Assembly (NCBI RefSeq): GCF_000165425.1
Contig: NW_001798990.1
Span: forward strand, 63,796 to 127,795
DNA: 64,000 bases
Direction: 5' to 3'
From: Paramecium tetraurelia
Lineage: Eukaryota; Ciliophora; Oligohymenophorea; Peniculida; Parameciidae
Shown: piece after piece, positions 38,879-51,713 of the stretch
Layout: the number at the start of each line of letters is the position of its first letter
Numbering within the stretch: the stretch's first letter is position 1
Program-made: the position numbers and the translations under genes
The notes under the pieces: model-generated
What the model was told of the DNA's origin: nothing
The model's database searches: none
What the model saw: only the letters and a program-made list of their open reading frames with translations

Positions 38879-40696
38879 TCATTCTTCTTTTATAGATTTA
38901 ATGTATGCAACCAAGTTCATTAAGATTTCTTTTGTTTGCATTTTTTTTTTATTATTATCATTTAATTTAATCAATTCATTGTATACCTTAATGAAATTCT
39001 AATTCGCATAAACATCCAATAATTAAGCCTTCAATTGTTCTCTACTATCATAGATAAGTTTAGCCTATTTCTTGATTAATCTCGGCCAATTAAGTTCATA
39101 TTTCTTACCATTGTTACTCACCTTAATTGGGTATTGTCTCGCAATAATGTGATCCAGATTCTCATCGGGATCTTCCCTATTCCAAACAACTCCGTGTTTT
39201 TCTTTCATGTGTTTTTTGAATTTTGGATCCACCACCAATTCTCTCATCTCAGTTATCCTATACCCCACCTTCAAATTATAGAGATCCATTTTCAAAGTCT
39301 TGAGCAATAATGGGAATGGCTTCTTTCGATGTACCAAATCTGTCACAAATGTTTTGAATAAGGGATTCATACTTCTTTCGGTTACTCCATATGTCCGTCT
39401 TTCTAATGATTGCTCATCCACATCATACCCCTTCTCCATAATATTCATCTTCTTCTTCTCCAATTTGAATTTGATTCGATACAAATATGTCCCAATCCTC
39501 AGAATGTTTGAACCGTATTTTGCATATTCCAGATCTTCGATTAAGATATTCTATAACAATTGTTGGATCTCTTTTCCACAAGTATTCCAAATCTATTCTA
39601 AGAAATCATTAAATTCTGGATTTTCAAATACATTTAAGAATTGCTAAGTGTTTACATGAGTAACTTAATGTAGATATTCGATATATGATATAAGGGCTCC
39701 ATTAAGTTTTAGATTCAGGAATACTGGGTATTCTCTTTGGCACAATGAATACAATTAATCATAACCGATGGCTCCTTTGGTGAATATGCTATCCTCAATT
39801 TTTAAGTGATCCAGACATGGTTTCAAACGAGGGATCGCAAACATCTTTAATATTTCCTTCACTTGCGCTTTTATTGCAATTGATCTTTTCTTTTCGTGTG
39901 TTTCTTTGAAGCATAAGAACAATAGAAGTTCAGGAACAACGATTTATTATTCCTTTAGTAACATCAACACAACCTTGAGTACAAATTAAGGGAATTTTTC
40001 GGATTTCACTTGATCCAAACTTTATCTTTTGTTTTTGAGTTTCTCTTAGAATTCCTGAAAATTTTTGACAATTTAGATTATAACTTCTTTGGATTCTGAG
40101 AAATCAATTTTGTTGAATTGGCTAGATATCTTATCAAAGACTTCGAATTATTTCTGATTCAATTGGCTGGCTAGTTCAAATTTCTTATTTAAGAGTTTTA
40201 TAGTCTACAATATGATTTCTTCATCAGTGGTTTCAATCAAACTATCGTACATCTTTTGATAGAGCTCAGACTTTTAATCCAAATTGGCTTTTTATAACAT
40301 GGTATCCAAAATTACCAAGAAGTCCTCCTTGTAAACTATTTCGAATGACATTGAGGAGATCTTCAGAAATACGAAAATAGCTGGCACTGGTCTCTAGAGA
40401 TATAACAATTAGATGAGGTTCTTCCTTATATTCTATTTTAAGGTGTCTTCTCCACTTCTCAACCCATTTTTGACATTCCTTAAAATTTCCTCTGTGTTAT
40501 AAATTGGTTCAAAGTTGGTCTTATAGACGTCGTTCAGCCACTGGAGGTAATTAAAATCAATGTTCGCATAAAAGTTTTTCAATTATTAGAAGTCTTATTA
40601 ATAGGACACCAACATCTGATCTTTAACACTATCAATTTCTAAGAGTTAATGAAATTAAGCAAATTTTTGATGCTATTTGACTTCTGATTTTTTCAT
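38879..40696 (-). CDS. Unknown 605-residue helical protein
   Basis: A long single-exon gene with no intron. It is rich in Lys, Leu, Gln, Glu and Phe, and reads as helical repeats throughout, for example EEIILQTIKLLNKKFELASQ and KYGSNILRIGTYLYRIKFK. Charged residues near 39400 include the tract EQSLERRTYGVTER. No signal peptide, membrane helix or catalytic motif is evident. A helical-repeat scaffold is plausible, but no family was recognised. Confidence 0.75.
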
Positions 40697-40822
40697 TTAT
40701 ATAATGAATGCTAAAAATTAGAAAACCTTTCTTCAATTAATTGTACAAAAATTTTAATCCTATTATTATAATATTTTAAATGAGGTTAAATTTTGTTTGT
40801 ATTATATATTTTATGTCATAGA

Positions 40823-41883
40823 TCATGCCAAGAGTCCCTTTCCATCTTACTATAACCAACTTGGGAAGGAAGCTCTTTGTTTCTTAACTTTAGTGCTTGT
40901 CTTTAAAGCAACCTATTGAGTGAGTTCTGATTTCAATTAGGCAATCAAAGATGAATCAAATTTGCTGAGGTCTCTATTATTATTGATTGCTTCAAGAGCA
41001 TAGAATCTTTAGAAATCAAATTTTTCACTAAAATCTTAATGTAATAGTATTACCCCTCTCTAACGATTGCTCCTGGATATAGATCAATAAATCTGTTGAC
41101 ATTGACTTCAAATTGTCTTCTGCCTTCCTCAAGTGGCTATAGAGATAGATTAATATTGAATAAGTACTTAATTGAGCCTTGAATGGTTTAGGAATGTTAG
41201 CCAATTATTCTTTTGAGTATTCCAATCCCTTGTACATGACTTCATTATAGAAGTATCTATCCCATGAATCAACTCTCAAAAGACCGAAAAAGAGGAACCA
41301 TTCCAATGGTAATAACTTCTACAATATAGTTCCTCTTGCAGTTGGTGTCATGTCACTCATGTAATTTTGATATACGTAATTGTCCCATTCATAAATATTT
41401 TCAACACTATCAGCCAATGTACGTTCTCTTGCTTCAGCTTATAACCATTCAGGAGCAGTAGAGCCTCTTACACCTCTTTCTACTTTTGAAAATCTTGCTC
41501 TTCTCTTATTGAACAAAATCCAAGTGTATGGATGGAATCCCTCTCTCTAAATGTGTTCAAATAAGGGGTCTCTTCTCAATTCTCTATCTTAGAATAACAC
41601 TAAGTCTTCCATGGCCACTCCTCGATCTAATCCGATATTTCTCATCCATCGGTACAAGAATCTATTGATTGTATTCCAAATCCCTTTACCTTGCAAACAG
41701 AGGCTCAACAAACTTGTAGATTAATCCAGTCCATCCTTATGTGAATAATTTGACGGCTTATAGAGTCATTGCTGGAGTACGTGGTTCAGAGTACCATTTT
41801 CTTGGTGATCCGATTATTCTCTCTCTCTTCAAAGCACGGATATTGACTAATTGTTCATAGACAAGCTTCTCAAGTCGAACCAT
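40823..41883 (-). CDS. Unknown, possibly mitochondrial protein with an apparent frameshift
   Basis: Introns at 41662-41689 (28 nt) and 41028-41053 (26 nt) are clear. The N-terminus is basic (MVRLEKLVYEQLVNIRALKR), followed by aromatic-rich text with LYRWMRNIGLDRGVAMED and GTILQKLLPLEWFLFFGLLR. This looks like a ciliate mitochondrial membrane-complex protein, a weak inference. The frame with EYSKEQLANIPKPFKAQ and the downstream frame with PLEEGRRQFEVNVNRF are both convincing but differ by 2 modulo 3. No normal intron joins them, so one base appears to be missing between about 41150 and 41260. Either a sequence error or true damage is possible. Confidence 0.7.
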
Positions 41884-42034
41884 TGATGCAAATTAAATCT
41901 TTTATATATATATTTATTAATTAATGGATGAAGGGACACTTAATACAATTCAGAATTATTGCAATTATAGGAAATTCAAATCAAATCACTCTAGCAGCAA
42001 TAGTTAAATTTACATTAATTTTAATTATTATATT

Positions 42035-43189
42035 TCATTAATTTAATTTCCGCAAAACCCAATGTTTTTGCCTGTCCTCTATTCTTTTAAGAATCATTAC
42101 TAAATATTTTGTTGGCAACATCCTTTATTATTTTTAGTTTTTGTTTTGCAGCTTAACAAAACCCAATTTATAATCTAATTTATTCATTATTTTATTGAGA
42201 TCTTCAAAGCCATATGAAAACGACTTGATCCTCCTCTTCTATCTCAAGACATTCAACTACAAAATTTTTAGACTCTCTCTCAACAAGTTACTTTGAAATT
42301 TATTCATCAATTCAAAAATAACTGGAGATCGAGGCCTACTCAATTGCATTTATTAGAATGGACCTTTCAACTATCGTATCACCACCTTCCTCAAGCAATG
42401 TTGCAAATGCAAATTGTTTTTCACTCTATTCAAATTTTGTCCATATTCAAATAATTTTGTATTTATTACCCTCACCAAATGTTACGCTGCCTCTCTTTTA
42501 GTTAATTGCTGTTTCATCGCAATTAAATATTCATTCAATCTATTTTTGTAGATTTTCTCTATTTTTGAACCAAAATGATCAAAAAATATCAGAAGTTGTG
42601 TTTGTTGTGACCAATACTTCAAATACACTTAAAGCAATATTTATTCCTACTTCGTTTTGTTAACAATAATCTTACGCAATTATTCTTACTTTGCATATTC
42701 AAGTCTTTTGTTTACTGAGCTCAGGTTTCTTTATAGTATGAAATATTTGATTTCTTAGAATGAGATGATCATTTTCTTCTTCCTAATATTCTGAATCACC
42801 ATAAACAATAATATCGGTGCATTAGTAGGTTGAATACTCTCGCAATCAACTATTATTTCCTATTTGATGCTTAAATTAGCAAAGGAAATCTTGAACCCTT
42901 CACCGATGTCACTATTCTCACTTACACCCATCGAACAAACCTCGTCAAAAATATTCCTCTCACAAACTACTGACTCCTTAATCATAATCAAGTCTCTCAA
43001 ACTTCTTAATAGAGGTTTTTGCAAAGCTTCTAATAATAATTTTGCTGCAGCATCCTAATGACTCTAATTTGGATTAAAATTCTCTTTGTTCTTTCTGAGC
43101 AGCTTGCTCTGCAAAAATTTATGAGATAGATCCTTAATCTGTCGATTAGCCTTGCTGAAATCAATAGTTCCAATATTTTACAATTTCAT
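42035..43189 (-). CDS. Lys/Gln-rich helical protein
   Basis: A 384-residue single-exon gene. It is basic and Leu-rich, with several helical stretches such as LLLEALQKPLLRSLRDLIMI and KRLEYAKQEQLRKIIVNK, plus IQ-like basic helices (LRKVVIRQLKGPF and LQLNVLRQKRRIKSF). It could be a coiled-coil or calmodulin-binding structural protein. No conclusive motif or membrane segment was seen. Confidence 0.72.
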
Positions 43190-44052
43190 TTTTATATTTA
43201 AATTATATAACGTTAAACATCTCTGAATTAACAAAGTCACTTTTCTGTTTCCTCCCAACACTTCTTAACCTTTTCAGAAATATACATTCTAAAGATGTAA
43301 ATAAAAAGAATACATTCCATCAAAAATTATTGAAAAACTCAGATATATTCAACAAAAAAAGGGTCAATCAAAATTTATTAATTTTCTAATATATAAATGA
43401 AATAGAATAACAAATTCTAATTAAGTATTTTCAATTCTCTTAAAAGATTTAATTTGATGAAGGCGAATACAGAAACCCATAAATAATATATTTAGTAATC
43501 ATTCCAGACCTGTATGATAATATAAAAGCATATAGAAAAGTATAAATCAAAATTCAATTTTATAATATTTAAAACTCAACAAATCAGAATTCCCATTAAT
43601 CTTGAATTTCAACTAGCTCTATAGTTTCTTAAGGATATATTAATTTATAATATTAGATTCTTATTTATAAATGTGAAATAATTAAGAATTTAAATTGTAA
43701 AGTTGCAAATCCAATCAAACCATCTCACCCAAATACAATATATTTTAGATTATTGAAAATTAGAAATTTCAATTTAAGTCAAAAGTTAAACGTAACCTAT
43801 CTAATAACTAAATCCCATATAAAACATGGTAGATATAAAGTATAATCTACTATATTTCAATATAGAGTTATAAAAAAAAACATCCTTTCTTTTTTTTATG
43901 ATAAATCAACCTTTATTTATCTGAATATATTATTCAATAACATTAATAATCTAAATTATCTATTTTGCAATATTTTTTTGAAATTGATGTAGAATAATTT
44001 TAATAGAAATAAATATTTTATTCAAAATCACTAAGGTTTAAATGGTTACAAG
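43190..44052. other. Intergenic region
   Basis: About 860 bp, very AT-rich, between two minus-strand genes. Nothing was recognised. Confidence 0.45.
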
Positions 44053-45616
44053 TCAGACAAGATCTCCATATTTGTATATATGCGTACAAGGACATCTATG
44101 ATTAAATGTATTCTTACTCTCTTAATTAAATATTGGCTAATCTTAAGGACCCAGTATTTTTAATGCTCTTCTAAATTAATTATTTTTCTTTAACTCTAAA
44201 TCGAATGTAGTTAATTAATTTAAAGATATGAAAATATCTAAAAATCCTAATTCTTCTTATAATTTGAAATTAACATCTTTTTAGTTGAGTTTTACTAGAA
44301 TTTGCATTAAACCAAACAATAATTTATTAAGAATTTACTGATTGGTAACTATAGTATAATCAGGCTCAATGCGATAGTCACATTTGATTTTAATATTATA
44401 AGATGATTCATAAAATTGAAATATTTGTTTCATCTTCTTTTAAATTGAACAAGATGAAAGTGTCTTTTTAGTTTGATGAGAAAGTTTATTAATCATTTAA
44501 ATGTATTTAATTTATATTCTACCATATTTACTTTAGTCAAGCTAGGCCTAGTAAGTTAAGGCCATTTAAGATTTCAAGAATTTCGAGAAACTCTTAGAGC
44601 AAATTTAAATCCAAGTACAGAGTTACTCAATTTTTTCTATTTGAGATTTAATGAGTTTAGATTTTTAATCCATTATAATTACAAAAGTCAATTCAGTAAC
44701 TTGAACTTCAGAGAGTTTTACAATAACATTCTAATTTGCAAATTTTTGATGATTTAACACTAATTCCTAATTGTTCATAGAGTTATCTATTGAATACTCT
44801 TTAGTTCTCTTGAATAAAAAGTCTTCAAATTTCATATCATTGAGTTTGTAGTTTCGCAGAAACGCTTTTAAATTATTTTGGTTATTGTTTAAAGGATTGA
44901 ACTGAGGAAATTAATTAAAATTGGATTATACAACCTGGAAAGCAAGAGTATTTTGGTCGAAGGTGAAGATGGCAAATGGATTATCAAATAATAATGGGAT
45001 GAATTTTTCTACAAAAAACCATAGATATGTTACTTATACCTTTAGAGTAATCCTAGATGACAAATAAGAACGACTGTCGATATTTCTTATTGATCCCTTA
45101 AATTACAAATATGGCCATGCAGGCTATTAAAATAGTATACAAATAAGTTATTAAAGATAAATCACCATTACTTAACTCAGCTATTAAGATTTTAATTATT
45201 AGGTTATTAATAATTTAAATTACAGCGTATTTATAATCAGATATTAATATTATAATGATATGTAAGGTCATCATAACTTATCCAAAAATAAAGGATTCTT
45301 AAAAATCATAACTCTGATTGACAGCAATCTAATACATCATTAAGATATGGTTTATTGTAAACAAATAAAAGTCGATCCATTATTTTTAAAGTTTATTAAT
45401 GATGAAGTGCGAAATAATTATGGCTATTCCCAGACCAAGAAATACAAGGGCAAAGCTAAACTATTAAGCAACACTGGAGATAATCGCTCGAATCACACAA
45501 ATTATCAGGCTAATAATACTGATACCTTTGAAAACAGGTAGCATGAATCCTCTTCTAGTTTCTTAGTATTTTAATTCTAGATCTGTTGAATTGAATGTAA
45601 GAGTGAAAGAATTCAT
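44053..45616 (-). CDS. Multi-pass membrane protein with PAS-like domain (sensor-like, no kinase motif seen)
   Basis: 510 residues with one 31-nt intron at 45009-45039. The N-terminus MNSFTLTFN resembles that of the gene at 4065. At least four hydrophobic helices lie between residues 25 and 170 (for example ALVFLGLGIAIIISHFII). After the membrane part comes KFIPLLFDNPFAIFTFD, a good start for a PAS sensor module, followed by strand-rich text with MKFEDFLFKRTKEY. The last 150 residues have the helical layout of a histidine-kinase dimerisation and ATP-binding region (DYRIEPDYTIVTNQQILNKL). However, no phospho-accepting H-box and no GxG lid motifs are present. It is probably a receptor or degenerate sensor kinase of a ciliate-expanded family. 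Confidence 0.72.
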
Positions 45617-46101
45617 TCAATTTAATAATATTTTAATCAATTTTTTTAAAGCATATATAATTATTCAATCTTATCTAAATATTACAAGTGTTTCAATTAA
45701 GTTTCTTCAATATCGCTGTCGTATTTCTTCAGGCTAATCTTTGAATGGTCAGCAGAATAACTAAATATGCCATGATTAATACATTTTCTTGGTTTATATT
45801 TATTATTTCTGTTAATTAAAATTTTAAGTTCTATCTACTATTTTATTTTTAATGGGAGGTAACTTATAATAATAGGAATTTTTGATAGGAGATTTAGAGT
45901 TCAGATTAATGATTTTTTAAGGACTTTTATTGTTTGATTAATCTTATTGCTTAATAGTAATAAAAAGAATACCAGAATATAGCTATTTTATTTGAGATCA
46001 GGGGATTGGTTAATTCCATATTTTGAGATGTATGACATTTTACCTTTAAATCGATCCTGAAAACTTATCATTGGAATATTTTATATTTATTAATAATTAT
46101 A
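45617..46101. other. Intergenic region
   Basis: About 485 bp between two minus-strand genes. A short plus-strand ORF from 45748 (about 45 codons, hydrophobic) is not convincing. Nothing else was seen. Confidence 0.4.
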
Positions 46102-47404
46102 TCAGGAGCATTTATAATCAGTTGTAATAGCTGCGTTATAAGTACACTGTGCTCCTTATTCTATTGATAATTTGCATTACACTTCAGTTTTATCAACACA
46201 TTTACCGGGACCATAACTAAAAAAATAATTGATTCTAGTTGTTGCTGTTGTTATTGGTGTTACTATATTTGCGGTCTTACATGTTTTTGTAGCAGATACG
46301 CAAGTGATTGTTGTTGTAACTTACTTAACAACATCAGTTGCTACTGCAGCACTTTCATCAAATTAATATAATTTGATATCCTTTTCAACAACAACCAAAT
46401 TTGTGTCAGTCCAAGTCCATTCTAAAAAGAAACCTGTAAATAAAGTATCTAAATTGATGGTTGCAGCTGTGGTCAAAGAAGTAGTAGGTCTCAAAGCGAT
46501 AATGTCTGAAAGAGCATTTCTAATACCGAACTATTCAGCAGCATATGAATAGACTTGCATATATCCATTTGTTGAATAAGTATAACCAATCCAATCAATT
46601 CTAACTGTGTGCAATTACCCATTGACCTTCAATTCTCTTCTGGAATATGGGCATGATGCAAAATTAATGAAATAATAATTGGTTTGATAATAAGAAGGGG
46701 AAAACTTGGCAATTCTAAAAAGGGCTATTTCAGCTACTTACCAAATCTTAGGTAGAATTGCTTTCCTCATTGTATAATCAAATCCTACATAATCCTATCA
46801 TTAATTTTATTTAAAGTACCCTAATTAATTGTAATGCTTAATATGTAGTTCTCTCTAAATAGAATGGATGAGAATTTGAAGTATCTATTAATACTTAATA
46901 AAATAAAATATATTTATCCAATATTGCCTCTAACTCTGTTTTCAATGTTGCCGCAGTTTGACTTGCTTCTGGGGATTTCCATGGGTTTATTGTGTATAAT
47001 GAAAACATATTGGCCTCTACAGCAGTCAATGCCCCAACTAGTGTTGAGGTTGAACCAGTTGTTGAAAGGGCTGATCCATCAGTGGTTTTAGAGAAACGAA
47101 CAAAAGCAAAATTCAATTTTCCATCTCCCTTATCCACACAAACATTGTCATATTGTAAACTAAACTACTCCAATGAGTCACATTTGGATGATAGAGCACC
47201 TGTTGGGATTCCACTTCCTGAAGGTCCAGACCTGCAAGCTGCTACTTCATTTACCATATAACAAGGTAATGCAACACAAACACCTGTATCTACCTTACAA
47301 TATCCTGAATTGTCACAATCACTCGCTACGGCCAGGGAGGCGCAAGGTGTTTCTCCAACATAAACTGATCTTACTGCTGCTAGAAGAACAAAAAAATAAA
47401 TCAT
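46102..47404 (-). CDS. Secreted Cys-containing protein
   Basis: 425 residues with one 25-nt intron at 46795-46819. A signal peptide (MIYFFVLLAAVRSVYV) is followed by a cluster of cysteines in the first 90 residues (CASLAVASDCDNSGYC and further Cys). A long Thr/Ala/Ser-rich central part with aromatic strands follows, and a second Cys cluster ends at residue 425 (EVQCKLSIEQGAQC and YKCS). No transmembrane helix is apparent after the signal. The cysteine pairs suggest an extracellular or surface-coat protein. Codon use is regular, which argues for a real, expressed gene. Confidence 0.78.
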
Positions 47405-47525
47405 TTAATATTTATTTAATTATATCACGTCATTTAACATATATAGGATGATCTTTAACATTTAAATATTTATATTTCTCTAAATATTTCAATTTCTTCA
47501 TTTTTCAAGCCTTTTATTGGTCAAG

Positions 47526-47828
47526 ATGACCAAAAGATTTACCAAAATGTAGGCTACAAAATTGAATAAAAGTAAAGATAATAATATTATTCATAATTAA
47601 TCTACAATTCTCAACGAGCAGAGATTGTAGAATATATTCACTCCCCATGATGTGAAGCTTGTGACTCTATTAAATATACTGAACAATCATAAGAACGTTG
47701 ATTTTATCATTAATTAGCTTCAATATTAAACACTAGAGTAGAATTTCTATCTAATAAATATCATTTAAATTATTTAGGTTGAAACAATTAAGATGAAAGA
47801 GATTAATAAAAATTTATTTGTACGATGA
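47526..47828 (+). CDS. Possible short gene or gene fragment
   Basis: A 100-residue ORF (MTKRFTKMQATKLNKSKDN at the start, PHDVKLVTLLNILNNHKNVD in the middle) ends at the TGA at 47826-47828. The same frame stays open for another 340 bp beyond this stop, with hydrophobic text. The TGA could therefore lie in an undetected intron, or this is the remnant of a longer membrane-protein gene. No family was recognised. Confidence 0.35.
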
Positions 47829-49860
47829 ATAATTTGGTTATCTACCATATCATCTTTAGAGTTGCATTACTTCTAATTCCTAATCTTTAGTTTTCTTATA
47901 TGTGTAACAGTAAATAATTATGTCAAATCTATTCTCAAATATAATATTAAACCCCTTTTTTTATTATAGTATGTTGATTAAACTACTAAATTGATATTAA
48001 TACAACTGTTCTCATATTACTATCAAATACACTCAAAGTTTTGGCTAATAAAATTATCTAATAATGAATCAATCTGGAATATGATAATCCTAAGCCCTCT
48101 TTAATTGTAGATTATTTTTTCTCTGTTTAGTAAGTAGGTTTGTTCCTTCCTTAATATTTATTCCCATTCCTGTTCTTGATTATTCTGACAAATAATACAT
48201 AAATTTATTCCTTGGTACATTTTAATCAAAATAATAGAAAAGGATAATCACTAAATATTATTAAATTTAATAAATATATAAATTATATAAATTGTGCAAA
48301 TAGAAAAATCTTAAATACAAACTATAATTCTTCTGAATTCCATTTCTTCTTGTTAAAATATGTTAATCATTTTTATGGCTATTAAATCACTTTTTATAAA
48401 CTTTCCATTTATCATACATTTTATATTTGACTTTATTTTATAGAATTCATTTAAACATATAATACTATTTTCAATAAATTTAATAATAACCACAGCCCTA
48501 TGAATATGTCATTATATAAGGGATATAATTTTGTAAAGTTTATAAAAATGATAAATTAATATAATCAAGAAAAATTTCTAATATGATTTTGATTTTATTA
48601 GACAAAAATATTTATTACTATTCATTTTAAAAGAAATTTAATAGTCTCAACACCAAAATTTCATTCCATCTATTGTGAGAGCAATCTCCTTTACTGCTAA
48701 CAAAAATAATTCGTTTGTTAGTAGAAAAATCTATTAAATTAAATTATTGATTTTGATAGCTTAAACTATTCAATAAAAACAATACCATTCAGTATAATTG
48801 AAAAAAAATTATTTAAAGATTCTATTTAGAATGCTTAGATTCTAATTTAAAAATAGAATTCTTTCTATGCATTTCAGAATTCTTTTAATTAAAATATTAC
48901 AGTTTAATAAATCTCAATACCAATTACAAAAGTCATACACCTTCATTTAAATTAGTTCAATCATATGGAACTAACAATTAAATCATTATATTTAATATGA
49001 ACGTCATCCTTCGGAAATCAGTTTTAATGTAGAGATTTCTCAGAGTATATTAAATAATCAATATGTATTTGAAGTGTGTGTATTTTTATTGAACTAAGGC
49101 AAATTGAATAAAGATCTATAATCTAATCTTATGGTCTTAATGGATAGATATGAGAAGATGGAGGTGATTTTGCTGCTTGAAATTTAGGTTGCTAAAAAAG
49201 AATTTATTTTCACTGTTGTGAATAATTAGATATTTATACAGTATTAACTAACTTTTGAAATAAATGTAATATGTCTTAAAAAATAACAATTATTTCAACA
49301 GATATTTTAATTTTCATTACAAAAATAATAACTATATGACTGATTTAATTATCTATATCAAAAATGTAATTGTTCTTCATGAGATTTATATTCTTCTACA
49401 AGTGAATTTACATTCTCTAAAGCAATTTTGACTTTAAGTTTACAAAGTTTCAGCAATTATATCAGTTTTCTTTTTATAGAGCAAGTTTAACAACCTCGAT
49501 TATCAAAGCAAATTCACTTTAAAATGTAAATATACGAAACACAGTGTTTTAATTTAAGTCAATTTTCGATTTGCTAGCGGACTTTCCAAAAAAAATCTTA
49601 ATGCTTCAAATAAAATGTGTTATGTTATTTTCATTTTTATATATAACCTTGTATTTATTGGTTATTATTTGAAAACTTGTTTATAAAGAAGAAGTGGAAA
49701 TGGAAAAGGTGTTTAAAGATTATGTTGAAATAGGAATATGATTTTAAATATGTATCATTAATAAAGGAATGCTGAATAAAATTGAATAAAACAAATAAAA
49801 TTTAACATTAAAATAAAGTTCTGTTAAAAAAATAAAATATAAATAATTTTAAGTATTTCC
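47829..49860. other. Long intergenic region
   Basis: About 2 kb, the longest apparently gene-poor stretch in the window. The first 340 bp may continue the preceding ORF. A small Pro/Ser-rich minus-strand segment near 49085-49200 (QPKFQAAKSPPSSHIY) might be an exon, but its ends could not be set. No RNA gene was recognised. Confidence 0.4.
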
Positions 49861-50409
49861 ATGTCATACTACAAACCTTTTTACCAAAGTGCCTATGACC
49901 GCACAGCTCCAGTTTATCCACCAAGTTAATATGGTCCTTCATACTACGGTCCTTACGATCGTCCATACTCATATCAATCAAGAGCTCCAATGAGAGGTGA
50001 GTAATGGTCAGAATATATTCCTGTGGAGCAGAGATACACTGATTATGTACCAGAGACAAAGATTGAATATAGACCTGTAGAGAAACAATACACAGATTAT
50101 ATTGAAGGTTTGAGAATTAACTTATAATATTTAGTAAAGCATGAGACAGATTATGTACCAGTTCCAAGATTGGAAAAAAGAGTGGAATATATTCCAGTTG
50201 ACCGATACGATGAGCATGTGGATTATGTGCCAGTTTAGAATAGCCATGTTGTGAAAGGACCTTAAAGTAGAGTTGGTTATGGAAGTTAATCATAATATTT
50301 ACCACCACCACCACCTGCTCCTACATCATATTCAAATTATAGATACAGTCCAAGTAGAGTGAGTGGATATCGTCCAGGAGCAACGGGCTACGGCTACAGA
50401 TACCTTTGA
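49861..50409 (+). CDS. Alveolin/epiplasm-like cortical protein
   Basis: 173 residues with one 27-nt intron at 50108-50134 (GTT donor). The N-terminus is Tyr/Pro-rich. The core consists of repeated valine-proline units of the type EYIPVEQRYTDYVPE, EYRPVEKQYTDY and EYIPVDRYDEHVDYVPV, followed by a Pro-run (PPPPPAP) and a Gly/Tyr/Arg tail. Charged repeats around VPV are characteristic of alveolins and articulin-like proteins. These support the membrane skeleton under the ciliate cortex. The gene is short for the family but complete, with a clear start and a TGA stop. Confidence 0.75.
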
Positions 50410-50453
50410 TTAATATATTAATTTAGTAATCCGTTTTCGTTAATTTTTTAATA

Positions 50454-51620
50454 ATGTACAAATTCATCGCTTTGGCCTTGATTGTTTCATGTGCAATGGG
50501 TATTCAGAAGGATACAAAGACAGTGTTGGCAGAGATTGATGCTGACAACTTCGGAAACACAATTCTATCAACAGTTCAAATGTATTTACAAGCAAAAGGA
50601 AATGCAGAAGAGATATTGGTTTTATTGAATTAAGTTTTGGCTGGTTTGGTTGATGATTAAAACAAACATGATAATGTTATCAGAGTTGATAGATCTGCTT
50701 GCACTCGTATAGTCACAGATTTAGAAAACTCAATTGCCTATCACACAGCCTAAGTAGCTGCTAATGCTCAAATGAGAGAAGACAACGAAAAGGCATTGGC
50801 AGAAGCTGAAACTGATGTAAGATAAACAATCCAAGTAAATATATGCATATAAAGTAATCAATTAGGATATCGAAAGTAATGAAAGAACCTTCGCTTAAGA
50901 AGAAGCCAACAGAAACAAGGCTCACGAAACCTGGGTTAGAAAGAATGGAGAGCATGATGATGCTATTGCTGCTGTTGATGAAGCAACTAAATTAGTGTAA
51001 CATCTTTCTCTTGGTGCTACTTTTGCTGAACTTAAACCAAAAATTGAAGCTGTTAAAAAGAGAATGATTGGAAAGAAAAGTCACGGGGGCTTCTTTTAAC
51101 CAAATGTCACCGCCTTGACTGAATTAGCTACTAAAGTCGATCAAAAAGCCATCTAAAGAATTCTTCAATTGCTTTCATAACTCAGATAACAATTAGTTGA
51201 AGCCAGATCAGTCTTAGAAGTAACTATTAAATTTTATATAATATTCTAGGATACTGAAAACAGATAAGCTTAAAGATGGGCTGAATTCTCCACTCACTTG
51301 AGCAACGAACACAATAGATTGGTCGATAGAAAGAATCAATTGGAATAATCCATCCAAACTTTCAAGACCAACATTGACACTGCCACTCATTTCTACGAAG
51401 TCCATCAAGTAAGTTTTATTATTTATGTCTTAAATAGTTGGAATTAGAATAAGCTCAAGAGACTCTTGATGCTGAACATGAATGGTGTGCTCTCCAAGAA
51501 TCCACTTATGAAACTTAAACCACCGAAAGATAAAGACAATAAGAAGTTGTTGATAGAATCTTGGAACATTTAACTGAAAAATTAACTGCTACCTCCCAAT
51601 ATCTTGGTGGCAGATTCTGA
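50454..51620 (+). CDS. Trichocyst matrix protein
   Basis: About 358 residues with introns at 50835-50865 (31 nt), 51220-51249 (30 nt) and 51409-51437 (29 nt). A signal peptide (MYKFIALALIVSCAMG) precedes two long Ala/Glu/Gln/Leu-rich coiled coils separated by a short spacer around GKKSHGGFFQPNVTAL. This is the typical trichocyst matrix precursor design, in which cleavage at the spacer yields two polypeptides for the crystalline granule core. Two cysteines are visible (SACTRIV and EWCALQ). It starts 44 bp after the cortical-protein gene. Confidence 0.86.
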
Positions 51621-51713
51621 GATTTTATCATAAATATTAAACATTAATAAGGGACAACATTATTAATCATTTATATAATTATTATACAATGTACTATATG
51701 TATAAAATATTTT

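Noticed and set aside
39300-39647. Plus-strand ORF of 115 codons
   Set aside because: It is antisense to the single-exon 605-residue gene at 38879-40696, whose codon use is far more protein-like.
44970-45594. Long plus-strand ORF of about 200 codons with a plausible start
   Set aside because: It lies antisense to the sensor-like gene at 44053-45616. The minus strand gives continuous membrane helices, a PAS-like motif, a clean intron and family resemblance to the gene at 4065. With only TGA as stop, antisense open frames are common in AT-rich DNA.
46864-47451. Several overlapping plus-strand ORFs of 75-92 codons
   Set aside because: They are shadows of the minus-strand secreted protein at 46102-47404, which has a signal peptide, paired cysteines and a full-length frame.
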